A DNA stretch of 64,000 nt from JADKIH01 sp031417395 (GCA_031417395.1 JANOVM010000052.1:62001-126000); one strand, 5' to 3'. Shown: positions 8,845 to 18,472, counted from the first letter of the stretch. Notes: generated from the letters alone by a model not told the origin. A program made the numbers and translations.

Positions 8845-10398
8845 CTATTGCTTCTGGAAAGTCGAATTAGAATTGACAATGCGAACATCCCTAACTAATA
8901 TTGGATACTTGGCAATAATACTGTCTTCCGTTAAAATACTCTGAGGTAAAGAAGACTTTAGTCCATTGCTGTATGACATTGGGGAAGGAGCATTGCTTCG
9001 AAGACTTTCTGCCAGCGGATTGGCTTCCGATTCATCAGTAATAATGACTACCGTCATATCTTTTGTTTGCCAGTATTTGCGCATGGCTGCATTTACATCT
9101 TCAACAGTAAGTTTGGAAAGCAAAGCATCCAATTCTGTGATCCAGTCAGTGCGGCCATAAAAACGAGAGTCCATAAGGTAACCAAGTTTTTTGGCAGGAG
9201 TCTCAATATAAAGTTTAGAATAACTTTTCAGGAAATCGCGTGTACTTTCAAATTCTTCCTTGGGTAATCCTTTAGTAATTAATTCATCCATTTCATGCAA
9301 AGCCATTCGTAAAGCAAAGTGAGCATGACCGATATTGATATTGGCAAGTTCAGGATATTGGCTTTTCAATCCTTTTGCAGTTTGCACAGGACGGAGCCAG
9401 ATACTGAAATAATTTAACGAACGCGGAGTTCCTGCAACCGGCAGCATATTCGAACCACCGTTTTCATACCATTCAATGTAAGTATAGTCACCGTAATTCA
9501 TGGAGCGCTCTTCACGAATTTTTTTGTATAGATGAGAATATGATTTACGATGTTCGCCCAGCCAGCTGTTGGCAACCATTAAAGCAGCAAATTCATTATT
9601 GGAACGCGTAATGTTCATAGGAAAACCCGCAGAGATAGCTGATCCCAAAGCACCTTGTTTAGAAACAATGTCGACCATTATTCCTGTGCGGGTCGGCGGC
9701 ATAGACAATGTAGGAAGAACAGGTTTAACATCAGGCAAAAGTCCAACATCGGTTTTTAATTTCATTGCCATGTCAGCAGGATAATCGCCCGCAATACCTA
9801 CGGTTACATTGTTCCGGGTAAATACTTTGTTATAATGATCTATTACATCCTGAAGAGTTATGGAAGTTAAAGAAGAGACAGATCCTTCGGTTAGGTAACT
9901 GTAGGGAGTAACGTCAAATAAAACATTTTCCAGATATTTTTTCCCATACTCTTCATCGGACGATTGACGAATAACCTGTTCAACATAATTTTTCTGATTA
10001 GATAGCAATCGGTCAAAATCGTTTTTATCCATTGCCGGAGTGAGCAAAAGCGGTTTTACAACTTTGGAGTAAAACGAACTTAAATATTTTGTTGGAACCT
10101 CAAAAGTAAAGATGGAAACTTCTTTGTCAGTGAAGCTATTCATTCGCGCCGCCCAAGGGTAAATCATTTTTCGAATGTCAATGGAAGACATGGCTTTGGT
10201 GCCGCTTTCAACAATCATGTCAGCTGTTAACGTTGTGAGGCCAGCTTTCCCTTTAGGGTCACTGATGGAACCATTGCGAAACATAAATCGCATGGTCACT
10301 TTACCGGAGCTAGGGATTTTTAATTCGATTACGTCGGCTGAAAAAACAGGCGATAGAAATATTATCAGAAAAGAGAAGGATATAATTAATTTTTTCAT
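8845..10398 (-). CDS. M16 peptidase-like protein lacking the zinc site
   Basis: A 517-residue exported protein with the two-lobed M16 (pitrilysin/processing peptidase) fold. It has a signal peptide (about 1-20). Where an active M16 enzyme has HxxEH, this one has a degenerate stretch (GLTTLTADMIVESGTKAMS), so no zinc can be bound. It lies 10 bp downstream of an active M16 gene. This matches the bacterial two-subunit arrangement in which one partner is catalytic and the other non-catalytic, so both probably form a periplasmic heterodimer that degrades peptides. Confidence 0.9.
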   Translation of the reverse strand: MKKLIISFSFLIIFLSPVFSADVIELKIPSSGKVTMRFMFRNGSISDPKGKAGLTTLTADMIVESGTKAMSSIDIRKMIYPWAARMNSFTDKEVSIFTFEVPTKYLSSFYSKVVKPLLLTPAMDKNDFDRLLSNQKNYVEQVIRQSSDEEYGKKYLENVLFDVTPYSYLTEGSVSSLTSITLQDVIDHYNKVFTRNNVTVGIAGDYPADMAMKLKTDVGLLPDVKPVLPTLSMPPTRTGIMVDIVSKQGALGSAISAGFPMNITRSNNEFAALMVANSWLGEHRKSYSHLYKKIREERSMNYGDYTYIEWYENGGSNMLPVAGTPRSLNYFSIWLRPVQTAKGLKSQYPELANINIGHAHFALRMALHEMDELITKGLPKEEFESTRDFLKSYSKLYIETPAKKLGYLMDSRFYGRTDWITELDALLSKLTVEDVNAAMRKYWQTKDMTVVIITDESEANPLAESLRSNAPSPMSYSNGLKSSLPQSILTEDSIIAKYPILVRDVRIVNSNSTFQKQ

Positions 10399-10408
10399 GA
10401 ATGTCTGT

Positions 10409-11854
10409 TTAGAATTTTACGGAATCAGAAGGTGAAATGGTAGAAATAGTAAGATGTTCAGGAAGGAAATATTTTTTAGCGACCCGCATAATATCTTCCG
10501 GTGTAACCTTGTCGTAAGCCGCAAAATATTTATTGTAAGCTTCCGGATCGCCGGCAACCCATATGAAATAACTAAGTGACTGAGCCATGGAAGTTGGATT
10601 ATCGTTTTGCATTATCGCTCTGTTTTTAAAATTTTCCCTGGTTTCCTGTAAAAGTTTTGCATCGAGGGGTTTTGTTTTTGCAATCTCCAGAGTACGCAAC
10701 ATTTCTGATTTTATATAAGCAAAATCTCCGGTATCGACCAGAGAGCCTTCAACGGAAATAAGAAACGGGTCGCGTGTAGTTGTAGCATCTGCACTGAGTG
10801 AACGCAGTTTTTTTTCATTGATGACCAGTTTAGTAAATAGATCGGAGTTTTCTCCGAAAAAAGCATCTGATAAAATGTCGAGGGCAGGGAAATCAATTTC
10901 AGTCGGACTATAAGCAGGGCCTTTATAGTTTAGTCCGAGGTAGGGAGGGAAGCCGGGTTTTTTCAGATTGGTAAATCGTGTTTCTTTTTGTGGCTGCTCA
11001 GCAGGAATTTCAGCCTGATACGTTCCGCGCTTCCAGTCACCAAAATAGGTTTCCGACAGTTTATTAACTGTTGCAGGAGTTACATCACCAACAACAAGAA
11101 TGGTACAATATTCAGGGCGGTAAAAACGGTTGAAAAATTCGCGGGAATAATCGTATTGGTTGGGCATATCAACAATATCTTCAAAGAAACCCATTGTTGT
11201 ATGTTTATAGGTATGATTATCGAAAGCCGTGTTCTGAACCATTTCATTCAGCTTTGTATAAGGGTTTGCTGAGTTTTTAGTATATTCTCCTTTAACGGCT
11301 CCGGCTTCTGTTTTGAAATCCTGCAAGGAGTAAGAAAGGTTTTTGAACCGATCGCTTTCAAGCATAAACATCGTTTCAAGTTTGGAAGCATCGCCTGTCA
11401 TATGGTAAAGTGTACGGTCAAGACTGGTATTTGCATTTGCAGAAGCGCCGGTTGATTTTAATACGTTGCCGTACGCTTCTTTAGGATATTTTTCCGTTCC
11501 ACGAAACATCATGTGTTCAAAGAAATGAGCGAATCCGGTTTTACCTTTTTCGATTTCATTTCTGGAACCGGTGCGCACAATAATGTAAAAAGCAGCAATG
11601 CCGGGATTGTGCGTAGGAACAGTTACGACATTTAGCCCATTACTCATTTTATATTGGGAAATTTCCGCCGGGAAAATTTTATCCGGCTTACCGGTAGAGA
11701 TATGTTTTAAGGCATTTTGTTGTTGTGGAGCTGCCTTTAATTTAGCATCACCCTGTTTTGCTTTAAGATTATTGACGGGCTGGTCGCTACCGGCATGCAA
11801 TGTAAAACAAACAAGTATAAATGTGCTTGTAAATATTAATCGAATGGTCTTCAT
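10409..11854 (-). CDS. M16 zinc metallopeptidase, catalytic partner
   Basis: Exported M16 peptidase with the inverted zinc motif HFFEH (residues 110-114) in the context GFAHFFEHMMFRG, and a downstream Glu in the EAGAVKGEY segment as third ligand. The frame is open to 11887, but the ATG at 11854 is preferred because it begins a clear signal peptide (MKTIRLIFTSTFILVCF). Followed after 10 bp by the non-catalytic partner gene. A TACTTTCG sequence (complement at 11876-11883) upstream resembles the Bacteroidota -7 element with one mismatch. Confidence 0.93.
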   Translation of the reverse strand: MKTIRLIFTSTFILVCFTLHAGSDQPVNNLKAKQGDAKLKAAPQQQNALKHISTGKPDKIFPAEISQYKMSNGLNVVTVPTHNPGIAAFYIIVRTGSRNEIEKGKTGFAHFFEHMMFRGTEKYPKEAYGNVLKSTGASANANTSLDRTLYHMTGDASKLETMFMLESDRFKNLSYSLQDFKTEAGAVKGEYTKNSANPYTKLNEMVQNTAFDNHTYKHTTMGFFEDIVDMPNQYDYSREFFNRFYRPEYCTILVVGDVTPATVNKLSETYFGDWKRGTYQAEIPAEQPQKETRFTNLKKPGFPPYLGLNYKGPAYSPTEIDFPALDILSDAFFGENSDLFTKLVINEKKLRSLSADATTTRDPFLISVEGSLVDTGDFAYIKSEMLRTLEIAKTKPLDAKLLQETRENFKNRAIMQNDNPTSMAQSLSYFIWVAGDPEAYNKYFAAYDKVTPEDIMRVAKKYFLPEHLTISTISPSDSVKF

Positions 11855-12006
11855 TGTTAGTTTATTAATAGAATGCGAAAGTATCATTTTGAAATGAGAT
11901 AAAAAACTGATTTAAGATAGTATTAACAACATTAGGGATGTAAATGGTATTGAATTGCTAAATGTATTATGCCCGACTTCTTCTGTTAAACCAAAGGGTA
12001 AAACCC

Positions 12007-12014
12007 TATTTTTG
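12007..12014 (+). promoter_or_regulatory. candidate -7 element TATTTTTG
   Basis: Perfect match to the Bacteroidota TAnnTTTG -7 consensus, placed so that transcription would start at or just before the ATG at 12019. No clear -33 TTTG is seen. If real, the mRNA would be nearly leaderless. Confidence 0.35.
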
Positions 12015-12018
12015 TGCA

Positions 12019-12510
12019 ATGAAATTTTCAATCACCTTTGTGTGTTTAATTTTTTTCTCTCTGGCCTTTTCAGAAACCCCTGACCCTGAAAAGAAGGAAT
12101 TCATGGCTCTGGTGAAGGAAAGAACCGTAATGTTCAATGGTTATACTGCTTCTCTTACAAAAAAAAGCGGTTTATTCGGTAACCGCACCAAGAACGATAT
12201 ACGCGAAAGTCAGGACAAATTGATGGAGATTGTACAGATGGATAATAAAATCATGAATATGCTTAACAGACGGCTTGGCTTCAGGAATTTTGAAAAGCAG
12301 AGCATGTCAGACGATATCCTAACGGTTCAACAAAAGCTTATCAATTTAAACATTGTCAACGATACGTTAACAAAAAAACTTTCTGTGTACGAAGCCGAAA
12401 ACAAGAAGTGTAAAAGCAGTATGAATCGTCATGGATTATATTTTTTCCTGCTTATTCTTACTCTGGGAGTAACGTTGTATGCTCTTGTACGAAAGAACAA
12501 TAGAAATTAA
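12019..12510 (+). CDS. small exported membrane-anchored protein, unknown
   Basis: About 163 residues: an N-terminal signal peptide (MKFSITFVCLIFFSLAFS), a helical and probably coiled-coil middle, and one C-terminal membrane helix (FFLLILTLGVTLYALV) followed by a basic tail (RKNNRN). The predicted topology is a periplasmic helical domain anchored at its C-terminus. The frame is open to 11962, but the ATG at 12019 starts the signal peptide. It converges with gldH; the two stop codons overlap. I do not recognise a family. Confidence 0.7.
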   Translation: MKFSITFVCLIFFSLAFSETPDPEKKEFMALVKERTVMFNGYTASLTKKSGLFGNRTKNDIRESQDKLMEIVQMDNKIMNMLNRRLGFRNFEKQSMSDDILTVQQKLINLNIVNDTLTKKLSVYEAENKKCKSSMNRHGLYFFLLILTLGVTLYALVRKNNRN

Positions 12511-12977
12511 TTTTCAGTACGCTCAATGCGTATACCTACATCCATAATTTGCGGTAACGGATCAACACGCATAGCCTGTTCAAGAGTAAAAGTATAAGTA
12601 CCTTTTTCAGGGAAATGAAAATTGTGCTTGAAAGGAATTCTGTTATCCCAAATGTCGCCCATTCCGTTACCCTGCCACTTTCCGGTTTCATCAGCAAGTG
12701 TTATTTCAACCGTGTCTCGCTCAGCTTTGCCGGATGGAGTTTGCGTCGTAAAAAAAATAAAGAGGTTGCTGAATTGATATCCTCCTGCATTTCTGACATT
12801 AATATAAATATTATTCGTTTGTATGGTATCGGTAATTTCTGCATTTAAAACAATGGCATTTTTTTGTTCCCACATGTTTTCGGGAAGCGTAACATTTTTT
12901 TCAAATACAACATTCGGATCACAGCCATACAAAGTCAGTCCGGACGAAATGATGAAAAGAATATGGATTAGTTTCAT
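12507..12977 (-). CDS. gldH: gliding motility lipoprotein GldH
   Basis: A 156-residue lipoprotein with lipobox LYGC, then a single beta-sandwich-like domain with the GldH pattern: NMWEQKNAIVLNAEI, a YINVRNAGGYQFSNLFIF strand pair, and GDIWDNRIPFKHNFHFPEKG near the C-terminus. GldH is needed for gliding in Flavobacterium johnsoniae and is widespread in Bacteroidota, including non-gliders. It lies 17 bp after ricT, an arrangement common in this phylum. Confidence 0.9.
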   Translation of the reverse strand: MKLIHILFIISSGLTLYGCDPNVVFEKNVTLPENMWEQKNAIVLNAEITDTIQTNNIYINVRNAGGYQFSNLFIFFTTQTPSGKAERDTVEITLADETGKWQGNGMGDIWDNRIPFKHNFHFPEKGTYTFTLEQAMRVDPLPQIMDVGIRIERTEN

Positions 12978-12994
12978 AATCGATTCCTTATGGA

Positions 12995-14464
12995 TCAGGG
13001 ATTATCTGTTTTAGGCTTTTCAGAGCCTTGATTGTTATTGTCTTTTCCGGGCTGATTGGGCGAACGGCGCGGGTGCTGATGCCTTTGAGGCCGGGGATTG
13101 TTAGCATTGGGTTGATTTTGCCCCGGCTGATTCGGCTGTTGTGGTGTATTCTGCCTTGGAGGATTTTGTTTAGGCTGATTCTGCTTTGGCTGATTCTGCC
13201 TTGGAGGATTTTGTTTATAAGGTTCTATTGGCCTCGACTGCGGATTAACCTGCTGTGAAGGAACACCGGGAGTTGTTCCTTCTGTTTTTTGGTTTTCTCC
13301 TGATCCCGGTTTCTTCTTCTTCTTCTTCTTCTTTTTGAGTTTATCCATCCTGTCGATTCTGTCCTGTCCAACCACATTTTCATAATCGGGCAGTGCAATT
13401 ACTTCTTCTTCATCTTCCGGAAGTTTTAAATCCTCAGGTTTAACTCCTTTTTTATTAAGGTCAATAATTTCTTTTACTCTGTCAACTGACAATACAACCC
13501 AGTTTCCACCGACGCCGCCTTCCATTAATTCAGATTGTTCTTTTCTTTCATCGACAGAAAAAGCATACCATACAAGTCTTTTGAAAATATCAGACTTTCG
13601 GTGAAATGCGCGGCCCTTTTCTGTTTCAAGTATTACACTGGTAGAAGGGAAATCACGCAAAGCGTCTACGTAAGAATCCAGTTCGTAATTCAGACAGCAT
13701 TTCAGTTTGGTGCATTGTCCTGCTAGCTTGGCAGGATTTAAAGCGAGGTTCTGATAACGTGCTGCACCGGTAGATACAGTTTTAAAATCTGTCAGCCATG
13801 TTGAACAGCACAGCTCCCTGCCGCAAACGCCAATTCCTCCCAATCTTCCCGCTTCCTGTCGCATACCAATTTGACGCATTTCAACACGTACATGAAACTC
13901 TTCCGCTAACTTACGGATGAGCTCTCTGAAATCGACGCGATCATCTGCAGTATAATAGAATGTTGCTTTCTTACCATCGCCCTGAAACTCCACATCACTT
14001 AATTTCATGGATAGCTTCATTGTTTGTATGATGCTGCGGGTACGATGTAATGTTTCTGTTTCTTTATCTTTTACTTCATTCCACTTAACGATATCGTTTT
14101 CTTTTGCTTTCCTATACAATGCTTTTATGGTATCGCTGTTTTCAGAAACATTTTTCTTACGAAGCTGAAAACGCACAAGCTCGCCAACCATGGAAACAAT
14201 TCCAATGTCGTGTCCGGGAGAAGATTCAACAGCGACAACATCTCCTGCACGCAGCTCGATATTTTCTTTATTGTGATAAAATTCTTTACGGCTTCCTTTG
14301 AATCTCACTTCTAATATTGGAAAACGTTTTTGCCCATCGGGCAATACCATTTCAGAAAGCCAATCGTATACATTGAGTTTATTGCAACCATCTGTTCCGC
14401 AGGTTCCATTGCTTCTGCAACCCGGAGATGGATCTTTACCTGTTCCACAACTACTACAAGACAT
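12995..14464 (-). CDS. ricT: PSP1-domain protein, RicT/YaaT family
   Basis: A 489-residue cytoplasmic protein. Residues about 45-310 form the PSP1/RicT domain with the cysteine motifs GVCGRELCCSTW and GQCTKLKCCLNYE that bind an Fe-S cluster in the Bacillus Ric complex, where RicT affects RNA processing and development. An extra Cys-rich N-terminus (CSSCGTGKDPSPGC) is typical of Bacteroidota versions. The C-terminal 110 residues are low-complexity: a run of nine Lys, then Pro/Gln/Asn-rich repeats such as QNQPKQNQPKQN, encoded by short tandem DNA repeats. Probably co-transcribed with gldH. Confidence 0.9.
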   Translation of the reverse strand: MSCSSCGTGKDPSPGCRSNGTCGTDGCNKLNVYDWLSEMVLPDGQKRFPILEVRFKGSRKEFYHNKENIELRAGDVVAVESSPGHDIGIVSMVGELVRFQLRKKNVSENSDTIKALYRKAKENDIVKWNEVKDKETETLHRTRSIIQTMKLSMKLSDVEFQGDGKKATFYYTADDRVDFRELIRKLAEEFHVRVEMRQIGMRQEAGRLGGIGVCGRELCCSTWLTDFKTVSTGAARYQNLALNPAKLAGQCTKLKCCLNYELDSYVDALRDFPSTSVILETEKGRAFHRKSDIFKRLVWYAFSVDERKEQSELMEGGVGGNWVVLSVDRVKEIIDLNKKGVKPEDLKLPEDEEEVIALPDYENVVGQDRIDRMDKLKKKKKKKKKPGSGENQKTEGTTPGVPSQQVNPQSRPIEPYKQNPPRQNQPKQNQPKQNPPRQNTPQQPNQPGQNQPNANNPRPQRHQHPRRSPNQPGKDNNNQGSEKPKTDNP

Positions 14465-14535
14465 AGGGAAATTTAGTTATTTAGAAAATTGAATAAGATT
14501 GTAAATTTAATAAAACTTATGAAAGCATTAATGCC

Positions 14536-15666
14536 TCATTTTGAAGCATTTAGATGTTTGTGTATAGAAAAAGATAAATCTACAAACAGAATTTTGGAAT
14601 TAGCATTTCTCTCCAGATGAAAGTGCGCTTTGTTTATGGCTTCTGAAAAAGCATGAATATTTTTTTCATTAACAAAGGGAGAGAAGCGGGAAATATCATC
14701 AAGGTCTTTTCCGTCGAGTCGTACAAGCGATTGTTTGCCGTAATTAAGCAAGAGGCATTCACGTGTTATAGACAGAGCGTGACGCAGAAAATTTTTCTGC
14801 GATTCTTTTCCATATCCGCCAAATTCCTGTGACAAATCATTAATGCCTTTAATGTTCAGCTTAAGGCAATACCGCATCCACTCCAGGAATTTCTGATTCA
14901 GATTAGTTTCTGTTTCATCATTTCCAATCATACTCATTACTTCATTATAATTGCCATCTGCAAGATGAATGAGTCTTCGTGCAACAGTTTTATCCAATTC
15001 GTGTCGTTCCGTAAGTGCATGCAGCATATCCTCGTCATTGATTCTATTAACCTTAATCAATTGCGTACGTGAAACGATTGTTGTAAGTAACAATTCATAG
15101 TTCTCAGCAGCAAGAAGGAAAATAGTATCGTCGGGCGGTTCTTCTATAATTTTGAGAAGCTTGTTTGCGGCCTGGTGATTCATTCTTTCCGGCAGCCAGA
15201 TTATGACAATTTTATAGGGCGCTTCCAGACTTTTCAAAGAAAGTCTGCCAATAATATCAGCACTTTCGTGAACAGAAATATTTCCCTGTTTGTTATCCAG
15301 CGAAAGGCTTTCCATCCAGTTGTTATAGCTCAGGTATGGATTGTCTATAACCTCCGTTCGCCATTGCGTCATAAAATGAGAGCTTTTAGGCTCTGTGATT
15401 TTTTCTTTTGGGGCTACAGGAAAAGTGAAGCTAACATCAGGATGAGCCAACTTTTCCATTTTCTTACATCCAGGACAAATGCCGCAGGAATCGTTTTCTC
15501 CAGGGTTTTCGCAAACCAAGTATTGGGCAAAAGCAATTGTTATTGCAAGATTTCCACTTCCTTCCGGTCCCAGAAAAAGAAGCGCATGACTGATGCGTTT
15601 ATCTGAGGCAGACTGAATTAGCCGTTGTTTTACGTCCTGATGGCCTATTACACTTGAAAATTTCAC
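14536..15666 (-). CDS. holB: DNA polymerase III delta' subunit
   Basis: Clamp-loader subunit. The AAA+ domain begins SSVIGHQDVKQRL, has a degenerate P-loop (GPEGSGN in place of GxxGxGKT), which is normal for the non-hydrolysing delta', a four-Cys zinc module (CGICPGCKKM plus an upstream Cys), and the NKLLKIIEEPP segment with the following sensor region (TIVSRTQ). The frame stays open to 15741, but a GTG at 15666 fits the conserved start (VKFSSVIGHQ) and lies just after a TATTTTTA -7-like element. I therefore choose the GTG start, giving 376 residues. It lies upstream of ricT-gldH on the same strand. Confidence 0.88.
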   Translation of the reverse strand: MKFSSVIGHQDVKQRLIQSASDKRISHALLFLGPEGSGNLAITIAFAQYLVCENPGENDSCGICPGCKKMEKLAHPDVSFTFPVAPKEKITEPKSSHFMTQWRTEVIDNPYLSYNNWMESLSLDNKQGNISVHESADIIGRLSLKSLEAPYKIVIIWLPERMNHQAANKLLKIIEEPPDDTIFLLAAENYELLLTTIVSRTQLIKVNRINDEDMLHALTERHELDKTVARRLIHLADGNYNEVMSMIGNDETETNLNQKFLEWMRYCLKLNIKGINDLSQEFGGYGKESQKNFLRHALSITRECLLLNYGKQSLVRLDGKDLDDISRFSPFVNEKNIHAFSEAINKAHFHLERNANSKILFVDLSFSIHKHLNASK

Positions 15667-15931
15667 AAGGGTAAAAATAGTAAAATGCCATTGAATAATT
15701 GATTTTTTTCGGATTGATCTTAATTTTAATTTCTGCTTCAACTTGAATTGATACGAAATGATGAAATTGCGGTGAAGCCTGCATGGCTATATTGAAGAAG
15801 CGTTTATTTAATTAAAATTTTTGTTTTATCTTAGTTGCCAATGAATCAGCCTATCCGGGTATCCTTTAAAAAGCCGGTTTGATTCTCAAGAACACGAAGA
15901 AACTTTAATTAAAAAATCAAAATTAAATCCA

Positions 15932-16384
15932 ATGAAAAAAGCAACAGTATTATTATCCTTAATTTTTTGTTTTGTATTAGCTACAAACAATGTAAATGCC
16001 CAGGCAACTAAATCTAAGTTTGATCTTTGGCCAGAATTAAAAACCTTTCATGGTGTAATGTCTGAAACCTTTCATCCAAGCGAAGAAGGTGATCTTGCTC
16101 CAATTAAAGAACGCAGCGTAGAGATGGAATCAAAAGCTTTGGCTTTGTCGAAATCAAAAATCCCGGCTGACTTCAATAATAAAGGGGTAATAGAGGCTGT
16201 AAATAAACTGGAGATAGACAGCAAAGCGCTTAATGTGCTTGTTAAAAGCAAAGCCGACGATCAGAAAATTAAGGATGCCTTAAGTGACTTACACGATACA
16301 TTTCACCACATAGTTGAGCGTTGTAAAAAAGGAGAAGAGCATGCAGAGCCTCAGAAAGAACAAAAAATTGAGGGTCGCGAATAA
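15932..16384 (+). CDS. small periplasmic helical protein, unknown
   Basis: A 150-residue exported protein with a clear signal peptide ending VNAQA (about 1-25). The mature part is predicted to be all-helical, with two His-bearing segments (KTFHGVMSETFHP and LHDTFHHIVERCKK). The spacing suggests a four-helix bundle that could bind metal; that is inference. It has its own terminator downstream. Family not recognised. Confidence 0.72.
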   Translation: MKKATVLLSLIFCFVLATNNVNAQATKSKFDLWPELKTFHGVMSETFHPSEEGDLAPIKERSVEMESKALALSKSKIPADFNNKGVIEAVNKLEIDSKALNVLVKSKADDQKIKDALSDLHDTFHHIVERCKKGEEHAEPQKEQKIEGRE

Positions 16385-16420
16385 TTATTTTTTCGTGGAA
16401 TACTTTAAAAAATAATAAAG

Positions 16421-16454
16421 AAAGCGGAAGAGAAATACTTTTCCGCTTTTTTTT
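16421..16454 (+). terminator. Rho-independent terminator
   Basis: 9-bp stem AAAGCGGAA (16421-16429) and TTCCGCTTT (16441-16449) with an 11-base loop and a T-run to 16454. Terminates the gene ending at 16384, just before the next start at 16465. Confidence 0.88.
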
Positions 16455-16464
16455 ATTGAATAAA

Positions 16465-17034
16465 ATGGAAAAGAAATTTTTCACTACAGTATTTTTTTTC
16501 ATCATTACTTTCTCTGCAATAGCTCAATCTGCTATTGACACTATAGCGATAAAAGAACAATTATCTTTTATTTTAGAAAGAGATCAAAAACCAAGGAAAA
16601 CGGGAGATTCTGTTTTGTTTATTCATTATATTGACAGTACTAATCTAATAATGCTGGAGGCAATCGTTAAAAAATTCGGTTGGCCGGGTCGAAGTTTAGT
16701 AGGGGCGAAGGGGAATAACACAGCATGGCTTGTAATTCAACACGCCGATTTACAAGCACAAGAAAAATATTTTCCAATGATTAAAAAATCTGTTGAAGCA
16801 GGGGAATCCCGGAAAATGGATCTTGCACTTCTAGAAGACAGAATTCTAATGCGTAAGGGTGAAAAACAAAAATATGGTTCACAGATAAGTATTAATCCCA
16901 AAACCGGAGCCCAGGAAATATGGCCGATTGAAGATGAAAAAAATGTCAATCGAAGGCGCTTAGATATAGGCCTCGAGCCCATGGAAGACTATGCAAAACG
17001 ATTTGGAATGGAATATAAACTTCCTGAAAAATAA
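16465..17034 (+). CDS. secreted DUF6624-family protein
   Basis: About 189 residues with a signal peptide (MEKKFFTTVFFFIITFSAIAQ) and a domain carrying the family pattern KFGWPGRSLVGAKGNNTAW, VIQHADLQAQEKYFP, LLEDRILMRKGEKQKYGSQ. The function of this domain is unknown. A TTG codon nine bases upstream is in frame, but the ATG at 16465 is more likely. It begins directly after the terminator of the previous gene. Confidence 0.82.
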   Translation: MEKKFFTTVFFFIITFSAIAQSAIDTIAIKEQLSFILERDQKPRKTGDSVLFIHYIDSTNLIMLEAIVKKFGWPGRSLVGAKGNNTAWLVIQHADLQAQEKYFPMIKKSVEAGESRKMDLALLEDRILMRKGEKQKYGSQISINPKTGAQEIWPIEDEKNVNRRRLDIGLEPMEDYAKRFGMEYKLPEK

Positions 17035-17095
17035 AAAATATTACAAATGTTTCCCGGAATAATGCATGAAAAAATTCTTTTCTTTATACCCTAAT

Positions 17096-17137
17096 CTTTG
17101 TGGTTCTCTTTGAGATCATTGTGTACTTTGTGGTTAA
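17096..17137. repeat. copy of a dispersed CTTTGTGGTTAA-type repeat
   Basis: Contains CTTTGTGGTTCTCTTTGAG and GTACTTTGTGGTTAA, the degenerate short-period repeat (complement TTAACCACAAAGTACACAA) that I recall from many bacterial intergenic regions. A related copy is at 33005-33087. The rest of the 200-bp gap shows nothing else. Confidence 0.5.
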
Positions 17138-17234
17138 ATTCCGACAGTAATAATTTCCCAAAATTAAATTCAATTTCCTAATCAAAGAAGGCATATATAT
17201 CCTACTTTCTTGAAATATTTTTCAATTCGTTTAT

Positions 17235-18407
17235 ATGACAGACTCAAATTATCTGAAATCGTTATTTCTAATCAACCCTGAAATAACATACTTAAACACC
17301 GGATCCTATGGCGCCTGTCCAAAACCCGTTTTTGATGATTATCAAAAATGGCAAAGAGAACTTGAATTCGAAGCCGTCCAGTTTATTGCTGTCAATGGCC
17401 CTAAATACCTTGAGCAGTCAAGAAATGCTCTGGCAAATTTCATTCACTGCAATGGCGATGATGTAGTTTTTGTTTCCAATCCAACGTATGCTTCCAACAT
17501 TATTGTTAAGAGTTTAAAATTAAACCCGGGCGATGAAATACTCACAACTGATCTAGAGTATGGAGCCATTGATAAAACCTGGGAATACTATTGTAAAAAA
17601 AGTGGAGCAAAAGTAATACGGCAGAAAATAGAGCTGCCCATTATTTCCAAAGAAACATTTATAGAACAATTTTTTCGAGGCTTAAGCAATAAGACGGTGG
17701 CTGTATTTTTAAGTCACATAACTAGTTCTACTGCATTAATTTTTCCGATTAAAGAAATTTGTGAAATTGCAAAGGAGAAGGGATTGCTTACCTGTATAGA
17801 CGGTGCACATGCACCAGGACATGTACCAATTGACCTTTCGCAGTTAAAAGCGGATATATACACAGGAGCCTGCCACAAATGGATGATGACACCTAAAGGA
17901 AGTTCTTTTCTCTACGTTAAAAGAGAGTTGCAGCCTTTGTTTGATCCTTTGGTAATCAGCTGGGGTTATGAAAGTGCAAACCCATCTCATTCCAAATTCC
18001 TTGATTATCACCAATTGCAAGGAACACGTGATATTTCAGCTTTTCTTACTATTCCCAAAGCATTAGAATTTATGAAGGAGCATAATTGGCATCAGATAGC
18101 AGCAGAATGCAGAGCTTTGATAAAAAACAATGCTTTGAGATTTTGTAATCTGTTAGGCTCTTATGTTTTAGCACCACTAACTGACGATTTCATTGGACAA
18201 ATGATAAGCTTTCCGTTAAAAACTACTCAACCGGAAAAAATTTACCGCCTGCTTTTTGATAAATATAAAATTGAAGTACCCATTATGAAGCATGGAGAGC
18301 GAATATTTCTAAGGATTTCTATTCAGGGTTTTAATAGTCAGAATGATTTAGACAAACTCTATTCAGCCCTTGAGGAAATTATTAAAACCACCGATTTAAT
18401 TTTTTAA
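17235..18407 (+). CDS. class V aminotransferase (isopenicillin-N epimerase-like)
   Basis: A 390-residue PLP enzyme of the NifS/CefD fold. The N-terminus YLNTGSYGACPKPV matches the start of the family. PLP contacts are the Asp in CIDGAHAPGH (189) and the Schiff-base Lys in TGACHKWMMTPKG (215). Members include isopenicillin-N epimerase-like and cysteine desulfurase-like enzymes. No catalytic Cys loop typical of cysteine desulfurases is visible, so the substrate is unknown. Cytosolic, monocistronic. Confidence 0.88.
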   Translation: MTDSNYLKSLFLINPEITYLNTGSYGACPKPVFDDYQKWQRELEFEAVQFIAVNGPKYLEQSRNALANFIHCNGDDVVFVSNPTYASNIIVKSLKLNPGDEILTTDLEYGAIDKTWEYYCKKSGAKVIRQKIELPIISKETFIEQFFRGLSNKTVAVFLSHITSSTALIFPIKEICEIAKEKGLLTCIDGAHAPGHVPIDLSQLKADIYTGACHKWMMTPKGSSFLYVKRELQPLFDPLVISWGYESANPSHSKFLDYHQLQGTRDISAFLTIPKALEFMKEHNWHQIAAECRALIKNNALRFCNLLGSYVLAPLTDDFIGQMISFPLKTTQPEKIYRLLFDKYKIEVPIMKHGERIFLRISIQGFNSQNDLDKLYSALEEIIKTTDLIF

Positions 18408-18423
18408 TCACAATTTCAAATCA

Positions 18424-18450
18424 TACTTTTGAATCACCTAAGCCGGCTTA
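18424..18450 (+). promoter_or_regulatory. candidate promoter -7 element and palindrome upstream of scoA
   Basis: TACTTTTG at 18424-18431 matches TAnnTTTG exactly. A perfect 12-base palindrome, TAAGCCGGCTTA, lies at 18439-18450, between the presumed start site and the scoA ATG at 18473. It could be an operator. Confidence 0.45.
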
Positions 18451-18472
18451 AGATTCCGGCAAAGCAACACGC

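Noticed and set aside
15175..15606. 143-residue ORF antisense to holB
   Set aside because: Frame shadow of a well-conserved gene, with no signal or domain of its own.
14536..15741. ATG at 15741 as holB start
   Set aside because: Would add 25 residues not expected in delta' before the conserved VIGHQ; the GTG at 15666 fits better.
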